Positions 33,250 through 42,996 of a stretch of DNA of 64,000 bases are shown one piece after another (position 1 is the stretch's first letter; each line of letters opens with the position of its first letter). The notes under the pieces are model-generated. The model was not told where the DNA came from. It ran no database searches and worked only from the letters and a program-made list of their open reading frames with translations. This DNA comes from Enterococcus saigonensis (lineage in GTDB: Bacteria; Bacillota; Bacilli; Lactobacillales; Enterococcaceae). The translations under genes and the position numbers were made by a program. Location: positions 727,001 to 791,000 of the forward strand of contig NZ_AP022822.1 of the NCBI RefSeq assembly GCF_011397115.1. The letters are read 5' to 3'.

Positions 33250-34920
33250 ATGGCTATGATGAACGAAATGGAATACAGAACAATCGGTTCGGCACTTGCC
33301 GGAGGGTATCGTGCAGCGGTCTATTGCAGGCTGTCAAAGGACGATGACCTGCAAGGCGAAAGTGCCAGTATCGCAAACCAGCGTGATATGCTGGAAAAAT
33401 ACTGCGAAAAGCAGGGATGGGAGGTTGTGGCAGTCTATCAGGACGATGGCTTCACAGGTCTTAATATGGAGCGTCCTGATTTACAGAGAATGTTGAGAGC
33501 CATTGAGCGCAGGCAAATCAACCTTGTCATCACGAAAGACCTCAGCCGACTGGGGCGGAACTATCTGCAAACCGGGCATTTGATTGAGGACTTTTTCCCA
33601 AGAAACGGTGTCCGCTATATCGCCATGAATGACGGTATCGACACCCTGCGGGATAACAACGATATTGCCCCGTTCAAGAATATCCTGAACGAGATGTACA
33701 GCAAGGATATTTCCAAGAAAGTCCATTCCTCTTATCTTCTGAAAGCGCAGAAAGGACAGTTTACCGGGTGTCTTGCCCCGTTTGGGTATCGGAAAGACCC
33801 GGAGGACAAAAACCATCTGCTCATTGACGAGGAAACCGCCCCGATTGTGCGACTGATTTTCGGATATGCCCTGAACGGTCATGGTCCGAACTATATCCGC
33901 AGACGGCTGGAGGAAGAAAAAATCCCCTGCCCCACATGGTGGAACCGGGAACGGGGGCTTCGCAATACCCGCACCAAATGGGAAAAGAAAGACCCAGAAA
34001 AAGGACGGTATATGTGGGACTTCTCCGTTATCAAAGACCTTTTGATGAATCCCGTCTACACCGGGGCGATTGCTTCCCAGAAAAAAGACTACCGTTTCAA
34101 AATCGGCACGATTGGGGAAAAGAAGCCGGAGGACTGGATTGTGGTGGAGGGACAGCATGAACCGCTGATTGACCGCATGAGCTTTGACATTGTGCAGAAC
34201 AAGCTGAAATCCCGCCAGCGTCCGGGGCAGACCAATGAAATCAGCCTGTTTGCCGGATTGATAAAATGCGGCGAGTGTGGGAAGTCGCTGACGATACGCT
34301 ACACAAACGCAAAACATCCCCAGCAGATTTATTCCTGCAAGACCTACAATGCCTTTGGAAAGAACCACTGCACCCAGCACCGGATTGACTATGACACCCT
34401 TTGCAGCCATGTGCTGCGGAAAATCAGGGAATGTGCCAGAGCTGCCCTGATGGACGGGAAAGCGGTTGCCGACCGCCTGACTAATACCTGTGAAGCCGAG
34501 CAGCGGGAACAGCGGGAAGCAATGGAACGCTCCCTTACAAGGGACGAGGAACGGATTGAGGTTCTGGATAAAATGGTCATGCGGCTTTATGAGGATATGA
34601 TTGCAGGGCGTATCAGTGAGCAGAATTTCAACACCATGCTGGAAAAGACACAGACCGAGCAGACGGAGCTTAAAGCAAAAGTGTCCGAGGGCAGGAAGCG
34701 GCTGTCCGATGAAGCCCAGCTTGCCAATGACGCAAAACAATGGGTGGAAGCCATTCAGGAATATGCCAACATCACAGAGCTGGACGCAGCCACCCTTAAC
34801 CGCTTAATCAAAGAAATCGTCGTGCATGAGCGCATTGACGAAGATAAAACAAGACACATTTCTATCGAAATTCATTTTAATCTCAAACCCATCCCAGAGG
34901 TGGAACAGGTCACTGCCTGA
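33250..34920 (+). CDS. Large serine recombinase of the IME
   Basis: This 556-residue site-specific recombinase has an N-terminal resolvase domain with the catalytic serine in AAVYCRLSKDD, plus DGFTGLNMERPDLQRML and TKDLSRLGRNY. The recombinase domain follows, then a zinc ribbon (IKCGECGKSL ... YSCKTY ... CTQHRI) and a long coiled coil. It is the last gene before the right end, and catalyses integration at the ATGGCT site in maff2. Length and domains are complete. Confidence 0.93.
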   Translation: MAMMNEMEYRTIGSALAGGYRAAVYCRLSKDDDLQGESASIANQRDMLEKYCEKQGWEVVAVYQDDGFTGLNMERPDLQRMLRAIERRQINLVITKDLSRLGRNYLQTGHLIEDFFPRNGVRYIAMNDGIDTLRDNNDIAPFKNILNEMYSKDISKKVHSSYLLKAQKGQFTGCLAPFGYRKDPEDKNHLLIDEETAPIVRLIFGYALNGHGPNYIRRRLEEEKIPCPTWWNRERGLRNTRTKWEKKDPEKGRYMWDFSVIKDLLMNPVYTGAIASQKKDYRFKIGTIGEKKPEDWIVVEGQHEPLIDRMSFDIVQNKLKSRQRPGQTNEISLFAGLIKCGECGKSLTIRYTNAKHPQQIYSCKTYNAFGKNHCTQHRIDYDTLCSHVLRKIRECARAALMDGKAVADRLTNTCEAEQREQREAMERSLTRDEERIEVLDKMVMRLYEDMIAGRISEQNFNTMLEKTQTEQTELKAKVSEGRKRLSDEAQLANDAKQWVEAIQEYANITELDAATLNRLIKEIVVHERIDEDKTRHISIEIHFNLKPIPEVEQVTA

Positions 34921-35025
34921 CCTGTCCTACCGGGACGGTTCTCTTAAAAACACCATATAGATTTTTTGTACGCCGCCGCCCGCCATCGAGCAGAGTTTTA
35001 CACCTAATTGGGGATAAAACAGCTA
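34921..35025. other. Right end of the IME (attR region)
   Basis: About 105 bp lie between the recombinase stop and the maff2 3' half. They contain the inner part of the recombinase binding site. No clear terminator is seen. Confidence 0.5.
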
Positions 35026-35094
35026 ATGGCTGGTGGAGGCATCGTTCTAATCGGCTTAAAACTAATCCCATTACTTTCAAATGTATTGAAGTAA
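35026..35094 (+). pseudogene. Maff2 gene, 3' part
   Basis: The sequence ATGGCT then encodes GGGIVLIGLKLIPLLSNVLK and a stop, the missing second membrane segment of Maff2, and resumes exactly at the ATGGCT where the 5' part ends. The ATG of the crossover hexamer is in frame but has no good ribosome binding site, so a 22-residue fragment might be made poorly. The VirB6-like gene starts 12 bp later. Confidence 0.88.
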
Positions 35095-35106
35095 GGAGAG
35101 TAGCTT

Positions 35107-35970
35107 ATGTTTGGTATTTTCGATAAGATAGAGGAATTTTTTAAAGAGCTTCTTCTCGGAGGTATCCAAGCAAATCTTGAGTCAATGTTTATCGACATTA
35201 ATGATAAAGTCGGAGCAGTAGCAACCGATATAGGCAAGACACCAATGGGATGGAACTCAGAGGTATTTAACTTTATTAAGAGTATCAATGATAGTGTCAT
35301 TATTCCAATTGCAGGTTTAATCATTACAGCAGTTTTATGTATTGAACTGATAAATATGGTTATGCAAAAGAATAATATGCACGATACAGATACCTTTGAG
35401 TTTTTTAAATACATGATAAAGATGTGGATAGCGGTATGGCTAGTATCTCATGCCTTTACATTCTCAATGGCAGTATTTGATGTTGCACAACACCTTGTAA
35501 ATCAGGCGGCAGGAGTAATCAATACTTCTGCTGCCGTTTCAGGTGATCAAATTGTTCAGATGGTTGAGGGATTAAAAGACAAAGGACTTGGAGAACTGGT
35601 GATGATACTCTTTGAAACCTCGCTTGTTAAAGTTGCAATACAGGTTATGTCGGTAGTCATAATGCTAGTTGTCTATGGCAGAATGTTTGAGATATATGTT
35701 TACTGTTCAGTTTCAGCAATTCCATTTGCCACTATGGGAAATAAGGAGTGGGGACAAATTGGAACAAACTATATCAAAGGTCTATTTGCTATTGGGCTTC
35801 AAGGCTTATTCTTGATTATATGCTTGGGTATTTATGCAGTTTTAGTAAAGACGATAAAGATAACGGACATTCATGCAAGTACCTTTATGATATTAGGCTA
35901 TGCATTACTTCTTGGTCTAATGATGCTAAAGAGTGGAACGCTTGCAAAGAGTGTATTAAACGCACATTAA
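35107..35970 (+). CDS. VirB6/TrbL-like channel protein of the ICE
   Basis: This 287-residue polytopic membrane protein has about six membrane segments (residues ~60-85, 110-130, 170-200 and three near the end). It lies between maff2 and prgI in the position of the VirB6-like pore component (CD0411-type) in Tn1549-like ICEs. It contributes to the inner-membrane channel. It follows aaggagag and starts 12 bp after the broken maff2, so the IME could disturb its transcription. Confidence 0.82.
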   Translation: MFGIFDKIEEFFKELLLGGIQANLESMFIDINDKVGAVATDIGKTPMGWNSEVFNFIKSINDSVIIPIAGLIITAVLCIELINMVMQKNNMHDTDTFEFFKYMIKMWIAVWLVSHAFTFSMAVFDVAQHLVNQAAGVINTSAAVSGDQIVQMVEGLKDKGLGELVMILFETSLVKVAIQVMSVVIMLVVYGRMFEIYVYCSVSAIPFATMGNKEWGQIGTNYIKGLFAIGLQGLFLIICLGIYAVLVKTIKITDIHASTFMILGYALLLGLMMLKSGTLAKSVLNAH

Positions 35971-35982
35971 GGAGGATTTTTA

Positions 35983-36249
35983 ATGATAGAAGTAAAGAAA
36001 AAGTTGTTTCCTGTTTCAATTATTGCAGTAGGAATTGGAGCATTTGCTATCTCGATTTTTAACAGGAACAAATTAAAGAATTTAGAAGATGAAGTAAAAA
36101 GTACAAGAGATGATGTGAAATCTATTCTTTGTTATCAAGAGCAGAAAAATGCATTCATTGAGTCAGAATTAGAAGAGATGAGAAATGAAGTTGCTTCATG
36201 CTATGAACATTTTGAAGCATTTTCAAAGGAAAAAGAAGATGGGAGGTAA
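35983..36249 (+). CDS. Small membrane-anchored coiled-coil protein
   Basis: This 88-residue protein has one N-terminal membrane segment (about residues 7-24) and an acidic coiled coil (LKNLEDEVKSTRDDVKSIL...). It is in the transfer operon between the VirB6-like and PrgI genes. I do not recognise a named family. A scaffold role in the mating channel is plausible. Confidence 0.6.
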   Translation: MIEVKKKLFPVSIIAVGIGAFAISIFNRNKLKNLEDEVKSTRDDVKSILCYQEQKNAFIESELEEMRNEVASCYEHFEAFSKEKEDGR

Positions 36250-36252
36250 GCT

Positions 36253-36651
36253 ATGGGCTATGTACCAATTCCCAAAGATTTAAAAAAGGTAAAAACAAAG
36301 GTAGCCTTTAACCTTACAAGAAGACAATTAATTGGATTTACACTTGCTGGACTGGTTGGTATACCAGTCTATTTATTTATGAGAAAGTTTATGCCAAATG
36401 ATATAGCGATACTGTTTTTAATTGTATCAACGCTTCCAATCTTCTTTGTAACACTATTTGAAAAAGATGGACTTACCTTTGAGAAATATTTTAAGCACAT
36501 ATATCTACACAAGTTTTATCAACCACAGAAGCGAGTGAGAAAGGAGGTTTACCTTGAACAAGAAAAGAAAATTACAGCAAATTCAATTAGAAAAAAATCA
36601 AAAGGTATTAAAGGAAAACAAAAGAAACCTGAAAAAAGAAAAGCTGACTAA
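36253..36651 (+). CDS. prgI: PrgI-family (VirB3-like) transfer protein
   Basis: This 132-residue protein has two close membrane segments (about residues 25-45 and 50-70) after the motif YVPIPKDLKKVKTKVAFNLTRRQLIGF, the PrgI signature. PrgI is the VirB3 counterpart in Gram-positive T4SS and works with VirB4. Its 3' end overlaps the VirB4 gene by about 100 bp in another frame, giving tight coupling. Confidence 0.88.
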   Translation: MGYVPIPKDLKKVKTKVAFNLTRRQLIGFTLAGLVGIPVYLFMRKFMPNDIAILFLIVSTLPIFFVTLFEKDGLTFEKYFKHIYLHKFYQPQKRVRKEVYLEQEKKITANSIRKKSKGIKGKQKKPEKRKAD

Positions 36652-38986
36652 GCAGAAGAAAAAAGCTTCTCTAATCGACTTAATATTTAAGAAAGAGCCT
36701 AAGAGATATACTGTTGAAGACACAATACCTTATCTGAGAATGCTAAAAAGTGGAATATGCCAGCTTGATGAAAAGCACTATAATAAGTGTATTGCATTTC
36801 AGGATATAAACTATCAGCTTGCCTTAGAAGAAGATAAGGATTTGATTTTCAATCAATTTGCGAATGTCTTAAACTCTTTTGATCCAAGTGTAGATATTGA
36901 GTTTTCATATATCAATCAGCTTGGAAGAAATAATGAATTAAAAGCAGCTATTCAGATACCGGATAAAAATGATGGTTATGATGATATTCGATTAGAGTTT
37001 CGTGAGATGTTAAAAAGTCAGCTTGCAAAGGGAAATAATGGTTTAAAGAAATCGAAGTATATCACCTTTGGAGTTGAAGCGGATAGTTTGGAGCAAGCGA
37101 CTGCAAAACTTGAGCGACTTGAGATTGATATATTATCAAATCTAAAGAGTATGGGAGTTCGTGCTGAGGGCTTAACTGGAGAAGAAAGATTAAAGGTATT
37201 GCATGATATTTTAAATCCAGATAAGCTCTTTTCTTTTTCCTATAAAGACTTAAAACCAAGAGAAAGTACAAAGACTGTTATTGCACCAGATTCTTTTAAT
37301 TTTGTACCAAGTAAGTATTTTAAGTTTGGAAAATATATTGGAGCTGTTAGTCATCTTCAAATACTTGCAAGCGAGCTGTCGGATAGAATGCTTGCAGAAT
37401 TTTTAGATATAGATGATAACATCAATATTTCTTTTCATATCAAGGCAGTTGAACAGACAGAAGCGATTAAGATGGTGAAAAGAAAAAATACAGATATTGA
37501 TAAGATGAAGATTGAGGAAAATAAAAAGGCAGTTAGAAGTGGCTATGACATGGACATATTGCCAAGTGATTTAATTACCTATGGTGATAATATCAAGATG
37601 CTTTTAAAAGACCTTCAGACAAGAGATGAGCGTATGTTTATCGTAACGATTGTCTTTATGAATTTTGCAAAGACAGTACAAAAGCTAGATACGACTATTT
37701 CTCAGATTTCATCTATTGCAAGTAAGCATAATTGTAAGATTAAACGCTTAGATCATAGTCAAGAACAAGGTTTTATCAGTGTATTACCTCTTGGCGTAAA
37801 TAAGATTGAAATAGATAGAGGGTTAACCTCATCATCTACAGCAGTCTTTTTACCATTTACAACAGAGGAGCTTTTCATAAACTCATCAAATAGCTTGTAC
37901 TATGGATTAAATGCCTTAAGCCATAATCTTATTATGGCTGATAGAAAAATGCTTAAAAATCCAAATGGCTTAATTTTAGGTACGCCTGGTTCTGGTAAGT
38001 CATTTTCTGCAAAGCGTGAAATGGCAAATGCTATTCTTACAACCGATGATGATGTCATTATCTGTGATCCAGAGGGTGAATATGGCAATCTTGTTAAACA
38101 GTTTAAGGGAGAAGTCATAAAGGTTAGTGCAAAGAGTAAAGACTATCTTAATCCCCTAGATATAAATATGAATTATGGAGATGGAGATGCACCACTTAAG
38201 GATAAGGCAAATTTTATTATGTCTATGCTTGAACTTGTGGTTGGTGGTAGTGGACTTACAGCAGAAGAAAAGTCTGTTATAGATAGGTGCTTACCTAAGA
38301 TTTACGAGAAATATTTTGAAAATCCAGTTCCAGAGAATATGCCTATACTTCAAGACCTTTACAATATGTTAAGAGGGCAAGAAGAAAAGGTGGGAAAGAA
38401 ACTTGCAACAGAAATGGAAATCTATGTTTCAGGAAGTCTTAATGTCTTTAATCACAGGTCAAATGTTGACTTAAACAAGCAGCTCATTTGCTTTGATATT
38501 AAAGAACTTGGAACACAGCTTAAAAAGATAGGAATGCTTGTTATTCAAGATCAGGTGTGGAATAAGGTGTCGCAAAATAGAAACACAGGAAAAAGCACAA
38601 GATACTACATTGACGAGTTTCACTTGCTTTTAAAAGACGAGCAAACTTCTCAGTATTCTGTTGAAATTTGGAAGAGATTTAGAAAATGGGGCGGCATTCC
38701 AACAGGAATTACACAAAATGTCAAAGATCTACTTGCAAGTAAAGAAATTGAAAATATTTTTGACAATACGGATTTTATTCTAATGCTTAATCAAGCAACA
38801 GGTGATAGAGATTGGCTTGTTGTAAAGCTTAAAATCTCAAAGGATCAGGAAAAATTCGTTACCAATTCAAGAGCAGGTGAAGGTTTGATTTTCTTTGGAA
38901 ACACCATTGTTCCATTTGTAGATAACTTCCCTAAAGACACAATCCTATATCAAAAGATGACTACAAAACCTGAAGAAGTGAGGTAG
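36554..38986 (+). CDS. VirB4-family conjugation ATPase
   Basis: This 810-residue ATPase energises assembly and transfer by the mating channel. It starts with TTG after an ideal ribosome binding site (aaaggaggt), inside the prgI gene. The C-terminal ATPase domain has Walker A LGTPGSGKSFSAKRE (near residue 480) and Walker B RYYIDEFHLLL. The N-terminal lysine-rich tail is probably cytoplasmic. It is full length for the PrgJ/TraE-like branch. Confidence 0.92.
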   Translation: MNKKRKLQQIQLEKNQKVLKENKRNLKKEKLTKQKKKASLIDLIFKKEPKRYTVEDTIPYLRMLKSGICQLDEKHYNKCIAFQDINYQLALEEDKDLIFNQFANVLNSFDPSVDIEFSYINQLGRNNELKAAIQIPDKNDGYDDIRLEFREMLKSQLAKGNNGLKKSKYITFGVEADSLEQATAKLERLEIDILSNLKSMGVRAEGLTGEERLKVLHDILNPDKLFSFSYKDLKPRESTKTVIAPDSFNFVPSKYFKFGKYIGAVSHLQILASELSDRMLAEFLDIDDNINISFHIKAVEQTEAIKMVKRKNTDIDKMKIEENKKAVRSGYDMDILPSDLITYGDNIKMLLKDLQTRDERMFIVTIVFMNFAKTVQKLDTTISQISSIASKHNCKIKRLDHSQEQGFISVLPLGVNKIEIDRGLTSSSTAVFLPFTTEELFINSSNSLYYGLNALSHNLIMADRKMLKNPNGLILGTPGSGKSFSAKREMANAILTTDDDVIICDPEGEYGNLVKQFKGEVIKVSAKSKDYLNPLDINMNYGDGDAPLKDKANFIMSMLELVVGGSGLTAEEKSVIDRCLPKIYEKYFENPVPENMPILQDLYNMLRGQEEKVGKKLATEMEIYVSGSLNVFNHRSNVDLNKQLICFDIKELGTQLKKIGMLVIQDQVWNKVSQNRNTGKSTRYYIDEFHLLLKDEQTSQYSVEIWKRFRKWGGIPTGITQNVKDLLASKEIENIFDNTDFILMLNQATGDRDWLVVKLKISKDQEKFVTNSRAGEGLIFFGNTIVPFVDNFPKDTILYQKMTTKPEEVR

Positions 38987-38992
38987 CGTCTT

Positions 38993-41074
38993 ATGAGTAA
39001 AAAAAGAAAGCGAGATTTGAATGAAAAGTTAAGGGCAAGAGAAGAGAAAATCATCACAAAATCTGAAACAGATGATGTCCTAGATTATAAAAGAAAAACT
39101 GGAGATGATTACAGGGATAAGGTAGTTAAAGAAGAAAACAGGTTTCAAGATAAAATTCATGAGAAGATAAGTAAAAGAACGGATATTACTAGTGAAATAG
39201 AAACAAGTAACAAGAGCAAAAATGCTATAAAAAGAAATATTCGAAGTAACAGTTTTCAAGCCGAAGTAGCCAAGTCAGATTATCAAACAGAGGTTAAAGA
39301 AAATCGTATCTATGATCCTTTAGCAAAAGACCAAGATGGTGATGGTGTTATTGATAGATATGATAATGATTTTAGAGATAGCGATGTATCATATGAGCCT
39401 TTAGGTAATAAAAAATCCAAACTTCATGAAAAGCAGAAAAGGTCACTTAAAAGAAAGAACTATTCTGATAAGCTCTTTACAAGAAAAGAGATGGATAAGA
39501 AAAAGGAAGATAACACTAAAGCTTCTAAAACTGGTAAAGAAGTCATCAGAGATAGGGAAAAGAAAAATCAGCTTTATAAAAGGTATAACAAAGAAACCTT
39601 AGTCGGTGGAAGTGTGATTGGAGCCGCAAAACTTGGTGAGGTTACAAGTGCTTATCTATCATCTGGTAGTGATGAAAATGCATCTGTTGAAGCTGCTGAA
39701 AAAGGCTTAGGAAGTTCCTCTAAACTTATTCATGGCGTAAAAAATTATTCGGATAAGAGAAAAAGTAAGAAGATATATGATTTAGAAAAGAGCAATAGGA
39801 AAATCAAAAGTAGAAAGTCCAAGCTTGAGTTTAGAAAGAGCATGGACGAGGTTGAGAAGACCGACCAATATAAAAAAGCAAATGCTTATAAGAAGTTTCA
39901 AAAGAAGAAACAGATGAAGTCAGCTATCTATAAACAAAAGAAGACAAGAATTAGAGATAGAGTTAAAAAGACACTGATGGATACATTCAAGGTATCTAAA
40001 GACTTCATCATAAGAAAAGCAAAAGTGGCAGCAATAGTAGTAGCTGCCATAATTATTTTTGGAACTTTTGTATTTAACTTTGCAAGCATGACAATGGGTG
40101 GATTTGCTAATTCTACGAGCAGTGTTTTAACAACATCATATTTATCAAGACCAAATGTTTTAACTGAGATTAACCAAAGTTTTTCAAACAAGGAGAATGA
40201 CTTATATAGCGAGCTTGAAAATGTAGAAAAGAATAATCCCAGATACGATGAATATATCGTAAGAAAAAATGGAGATATTGGTCATAATGTTCATGAACTT
40301 TTATCCTATATCACTTCAAGATATGGTGAAGTAAAGAGTTTATCTGAAGTTAGTAATATTTTAGATGACTTATTTAAGACTATGTACCATGTCGATTATA
40401 AAGAGGAAATAGAGATAAGGTATAAGACTGTAACTGGAACTTACACTGATGAAGAGGGGAACGAATATACCGAGAGCCATGAAGAACCTTATGAGTATAG
40501 AAAGCTCATTGTTACTTTAAGTAAAAGAGAAATGGATAGCGTGGTTCGAGAAGTCTTCGTTAAGTATCCAGACAATTTAAAGCATTATGAAGCACTATTC
40601 CTTGCACAGGGGAATATGGGCGAAATGTTTGGCAACACGAATCTCATTACTGCAAATGGTGGCATAGGTGGAGGAAAAGAATACGAAGCATCGTCTGATG
40701 TTCAAAAGAAAATTGTAAATGCAGCATATATTACTCCATCACCTGGAGCAGGTTGGTGTGCAATGTGGGTTTCTCAGGTTTATCAAAATGCAGGTCTTGG
40801 ATATATCGGAGGTAATGCTAATGATATGTACCGAAACCATACATTTACTTCTGATAGATCAAAGTTAAAAGTAGGAATGCTTGTAGCAGTTGAAAGTAGC
40901 AGTAGTGGTGGACAAGCCGGACTTACTTATGGTCATGTCGGAATTTATATTGGTGATGGTAAGGTAATGGATAATATCGGAGTAGTTAGGGTAACAACCT
41001 TAGATGATTGGATTGCAACATTCTGTAAACACCATCCAGTAGGATTTGGATTTCCACCAAACGTACAAAGATAG
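38993..41074 (+). CDS. Membrane-anchored peptidoglycan hydrolase of the T4SS (NlpC/CHAP-like)
   Basis: This 693-residue protein has a long basic cytoplasmic N terminus, one membrane segment near residues 345-365 (KVAAIVVAAIIIFGTFVFN), a coiled extracellular part, and a C-terminal cysteine hydrolase domain with GWCAMWVSQVYQNAG (Cys) and YGHVGIYIG (His). Such VirB1-like enzymes open the cell wall for the channel. Residues 107-131 form a calcium-loop-like motif with DGVIDRYDNDFRDSD, also present at the end of the giant helicase. Confidence 0.85.
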   Translation: MSKKRKRDLNEKLRAREEKIITKSETDDVLDYKRKTGDDYRDKVVKEENRFQDKIHEKISKRTDITSEIETSNKSKNAIKRNIRSNSFQAEVAKSDYQTEVKENRIYDPLAKDQDGDGVIDRYDNDFRDSDVSYEPLGNKKSKLHEKQKRSLKRKNYSDKLFTRKEMDKKKEDNTKASKTGKEVIRDREKKNQLYKRYNKETLVGGSVIGAAKLGEVTSAYLSSGSDENASVEAAEKGLGSSSKLIHGVKNYSDKRKSKKIYDLEKSNRKIKSRKSKLEFRKSMDEVEKTDQYKKANAYKKFQKKKQMKSAIYKQKKTRIRDRVKKTLMDTFKVSKDFIIRKAKVAAIVVAAIIIFGTFVFNFASMTMGGFANSTSSVLTTSYLSRPNVLTEINQSFSNKENDLYSELENVEKNNPRYDEYIVRKNGDIGHNVHELLSYITSRYGEVKSLSEVSNILDDLFKTMYHVDYKEEIEIRYKTVTGTYTDEEGNEYTESHEEPYEYRKLIVTLSKREMDSVVREVFVKYPDNLKHYEALFLAQGNMGEMFGNTNLITANGGIGGGKEYEASSDVQKKIVNAAYITPSPGAGWCAMWVSQVYQNAGLGYIGGNANDMYRNHTFTSDRSKLKVGMLVAVESSSSGGQAGLTYGHVGIYIGDGKVMDNIGVVRVTTLDDWIATFCKHHPVGFGFPPNVQR

Positions 41075-41089
41075 AAGGGAGTGGAAAAT

Positions 41090-41320
41090 GTGAATAGGGA
41101 ACTGAATACTGTTAATAAAAAAATTCAAAAGTTATTAGATAAGAAGGTTCAGATCGATAAAGATTTAGAGCCTTTATTTATTCGTAAAGATGAACTATTA
41201 GACCAGGAGTATGTAGTGATTTGTAGAGAGAACAATATCACTCTTGAAGAATTAGTGAAGATGTTCAAAGAGAAAAAAGAAAAGGAGAAATATAGTAATG
41301 AAAAGCAAATTGAAGAATAA
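41090..41320 (+). CDS. DUF4315 family protein
   Basis: This roughly 76-residue helical protein reads NRELNTVNKKIQKLLDKKVQIDKDL then ITLEELVKMF, the DUF4315 pattern. The GTG at 41090 is preferred because the upstream GTG (41081) lies inside the gggagtgg ribosome binding site. It overlaps the DUF4366 gene by 23 bp. The family is always found in this place in Tn1549-like ICEs. Its function is unknown. Confidence 0.78.
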   Translation: MNRELNTVNKKIQKLLDKKVQIDKDLEPLFIRKDELLDQEYVVICRENNITLEELVKMFKEKKEKEKYSNEKQIEE

Positions 41321-42905
41321 GAAAGTATTGGCCGCACTTATTGGAGCAGCGTTACTTTTGGTTTCAATTATAGGTGTGATGACTGTAAATAAGCAGATTG
41401 TATTTGCAAAAGATGGAACTGTACTTTCAATGCTTAATCCGATTGAAGCTCTTGCAGAAACGGAAGAGAAATTTGAAGTAAAGATTAAGTATGTATTTTC
41501 AGACGAGAAAGTATTTAAGGAAGAAGTTGTAAAGGCAGATAAAGGACAAATCCTTGATAGTGGTGATTTGCCAATGTTACCTGACGATATGAAATTCATT
41601 GATGATTTTCTTTATTATGGAGTAAAAGGCGATGGGAAAGATGAGATTATCCGTAAGGTAGAAAAGATTGTAAAAGATGAAGCAACTCAGACTGAAAATG
41701 ATAAAGATAAAGAAAAGAAGTCTGATGAAGCAAAACAGGATAAAGCCACTCAAACAGAAGAGCCTAAGAAAGATTCATCAACTCAAACTGATATTACTAA
41801 AAATGATTTAGATAAGATGGATAAGGAGTCTAAGGACTTAAAAGAAAAGGTAGATAATCTTAGCAAGGAACTTAAGGATAAAGATAAGTTAAGTGATAAG
41901 CAAAAAGATAAAATCAAAAATCTTGAAGATGAAATTGAAGCTTTGGAAAAGAAAATCAAAAAGGACAAGGACTCTGTTGATTCATCGAAAGAAAATATTG
42001 AGCTTAAAAAATCTATTGAAGAGTTAGAAAAGAAGACTAAGGAACTACAGGAAAAGCTCAATTCTATGAATAAGATAGGGACTAATTCTAATTCAACTAT
42101 CTCAAATCCAGTACCGAAAAATAACGAATCTTTTAGCAAATTTATTCCAAGCACACCTATAAATACAGGAAAAGGTAGCGATGCTTCTGGTAATGCTTCA
42201 ACGCCAACATCTAAAATAGAAAATAAGGTAGAAACTAAGTCGGATAAAAAAGAGGAGAGACAGGAAATACGTTATCCGAATAAGCTAACACCTAAACAAA
42301 CTTCAAGTAATGGAGATACGTCTTCTATGGATGGAACAAGCAAGTCAGCAAATACCAATAAAGGAGTAGCGTCAGCACCGTCAAAAGCAAGAGGAACCGT
42401 TACAGAGAATAAGGATAATGCAAACAAAGATTATCCAATTCACCACAACGATGGTAAAGATAATAAGTCTACGGATATGTATTCAGCAGACGCAAGACAG
42501 TTTGTAACTTTTACAACTAAAAATGGAAAGACTTTTCATCTAATCATTAATCATGATGAAGATAGCGAGAATGTAATGCTTTTAACAGAAGTTTCAGAAG
42601 ATGATTTGTTAAATATGGTTGAAAAGAAAGAAACACAAAAGGAGATTGTAAAGGAAGATCAAATAAAAGAAGAGCCTAAACCAGTGAAAAAATATGAAAG
42701 TAGTAATATGGGAACATACTTAATTCTGATTCTTGTAGTAGCTGGAGCATTAGGTGCAGGTTATTACTTTAAGGTTGTTAAAAAGAAAGAGAATGAAGAA
42801 CTTGAAGCATTAGAAGATGATGACGATGATTTTTTCTCAGAAGCTGATGAAAGTGAAGAAACATCAGAAATAGAGGTTGAAGAAATCGAAGAAGATGAAG
42901 AATAA
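41298..42905 (+). CDS. DUF4366 surface/membrane protein of the ICE
   Basis: This 535-residue protein has a signal-like N-terminal membrane segment (residues ~10-30), a folded extracellular domain (about 50-120), and a long charged coiled-coil region. That region carries the short repeats TQTE, TQTE, TQTD (about residues 134-160). A Ser/Thr/Asn-rich stretch follows, then a second folded patch (ADARQFVTFTTKNGKTFHLIIN), a membrane segment near 475-495 and a very acidic cytoplasmic tail. There is no LPXTG anchor. A role in mating-pair contact is inferred. Confidence 0.78.
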   Translation: MKSKLKNKKVLAALIGAALLLVSIIGVMTVNKQIVFAKDGTVLSMLNPIEALAETEEKFEVKIKYVFSDEKVFKEEVVKADKGQILDSGDLPMLPDDMKFIDDFLYYGVKGDGKDEIIRKVEKIVKDEATQTENDKDKEKKSDEAKQDKATQTEEPKKDSSTQTDITKNDLDKMDKESKDLKEKVDNLSKELKDKDKLSDKQKDKIKNLEDEIEALEKKIKKDKDSVDSSKENIELKKSIEELEKKTKELQEKLNSMNKIGTNSNSTISNPVPKNNESFSKFIPSTPINTGKGSDASGNASTPTSKIENKVETKSDKKEERQEIRYPNKLTPKQTSSNGDTSSMDGTSKSANTNKGVASAPSKARGTVTENKDNANKDYPIHHNDGKDNKSTDMYSADARQFVTFTTKNGKTFHLIINHDEDSENVMLLTEVSEDDLLNMVEKKETQKEIVKEDQIKEEPKPVKKYESSNMGTYLILILVVAGALGAGYYFKVVKKKENEELEALEDDDDDFFSEADESEETSEIEVEEIEEDEE

Positions 42906-42942
42906 AATGCATCATAAATTATATGATTTTGGGTGCAAGTTA

Positions 42943-42970
42943 AAGGCGAGGGAGTATTATCTTTCGCCTT
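42943..42970 (+). terminator. Hairpin between DUF4366 and topB genes
   Basis: A 7-bp stem AAGGCGA / TCGCCTT with a 14-base loop is followed by ATTTTATTTG, 26 bp before the topB start. Confidence 0.55.
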
Positions 42971-42996
42971 ATTTTATTTGAAAGATTGGAGATAAT

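Larger units (their letters stand above)
23331..35025. mobile_element. Integrative mobilizable element with large serine recombinase, inserted in maff2
   Basis: About 11.7 kb lie between two copies of ATGGCT (23325-23330 and 35026-35031) that are the broken ends of maff2. The recombinase gene is at the right end, as usual for serine-recombinase elements. The content is a MobQ-type relaxase with an oriT-like site, CHC2 primase-like and VirE-like proteins, TnpV, several small conserved proteins and cargo (fosX, CPCC protein). The coding style is clearly more GC-rich than the ICE except in the cargo patches. No mating channel is encoded, so it must use that of its host ICE. Confidence 0.88.

Noticed and set aside
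33481..34740. Long minus-strand ORF (419 codons) opposite the serine recombinase gene
   Set aside because: The GC-rich IME DNA gives long open antisense frames. The plus-strand frame encodes a complete recombinase with all catalytic motifs, while the antisense product has no recognisable domains or ribosome binding site.
41680..41800. TQTE/TQTE/TQTD repeats in the DUF4366 protein as a dynein light chain (TQT) binding motif
   Set aside because: The repeats are real but lie in a bacterial extracellular low-complexity region; a eukaryotic binding role has no support.
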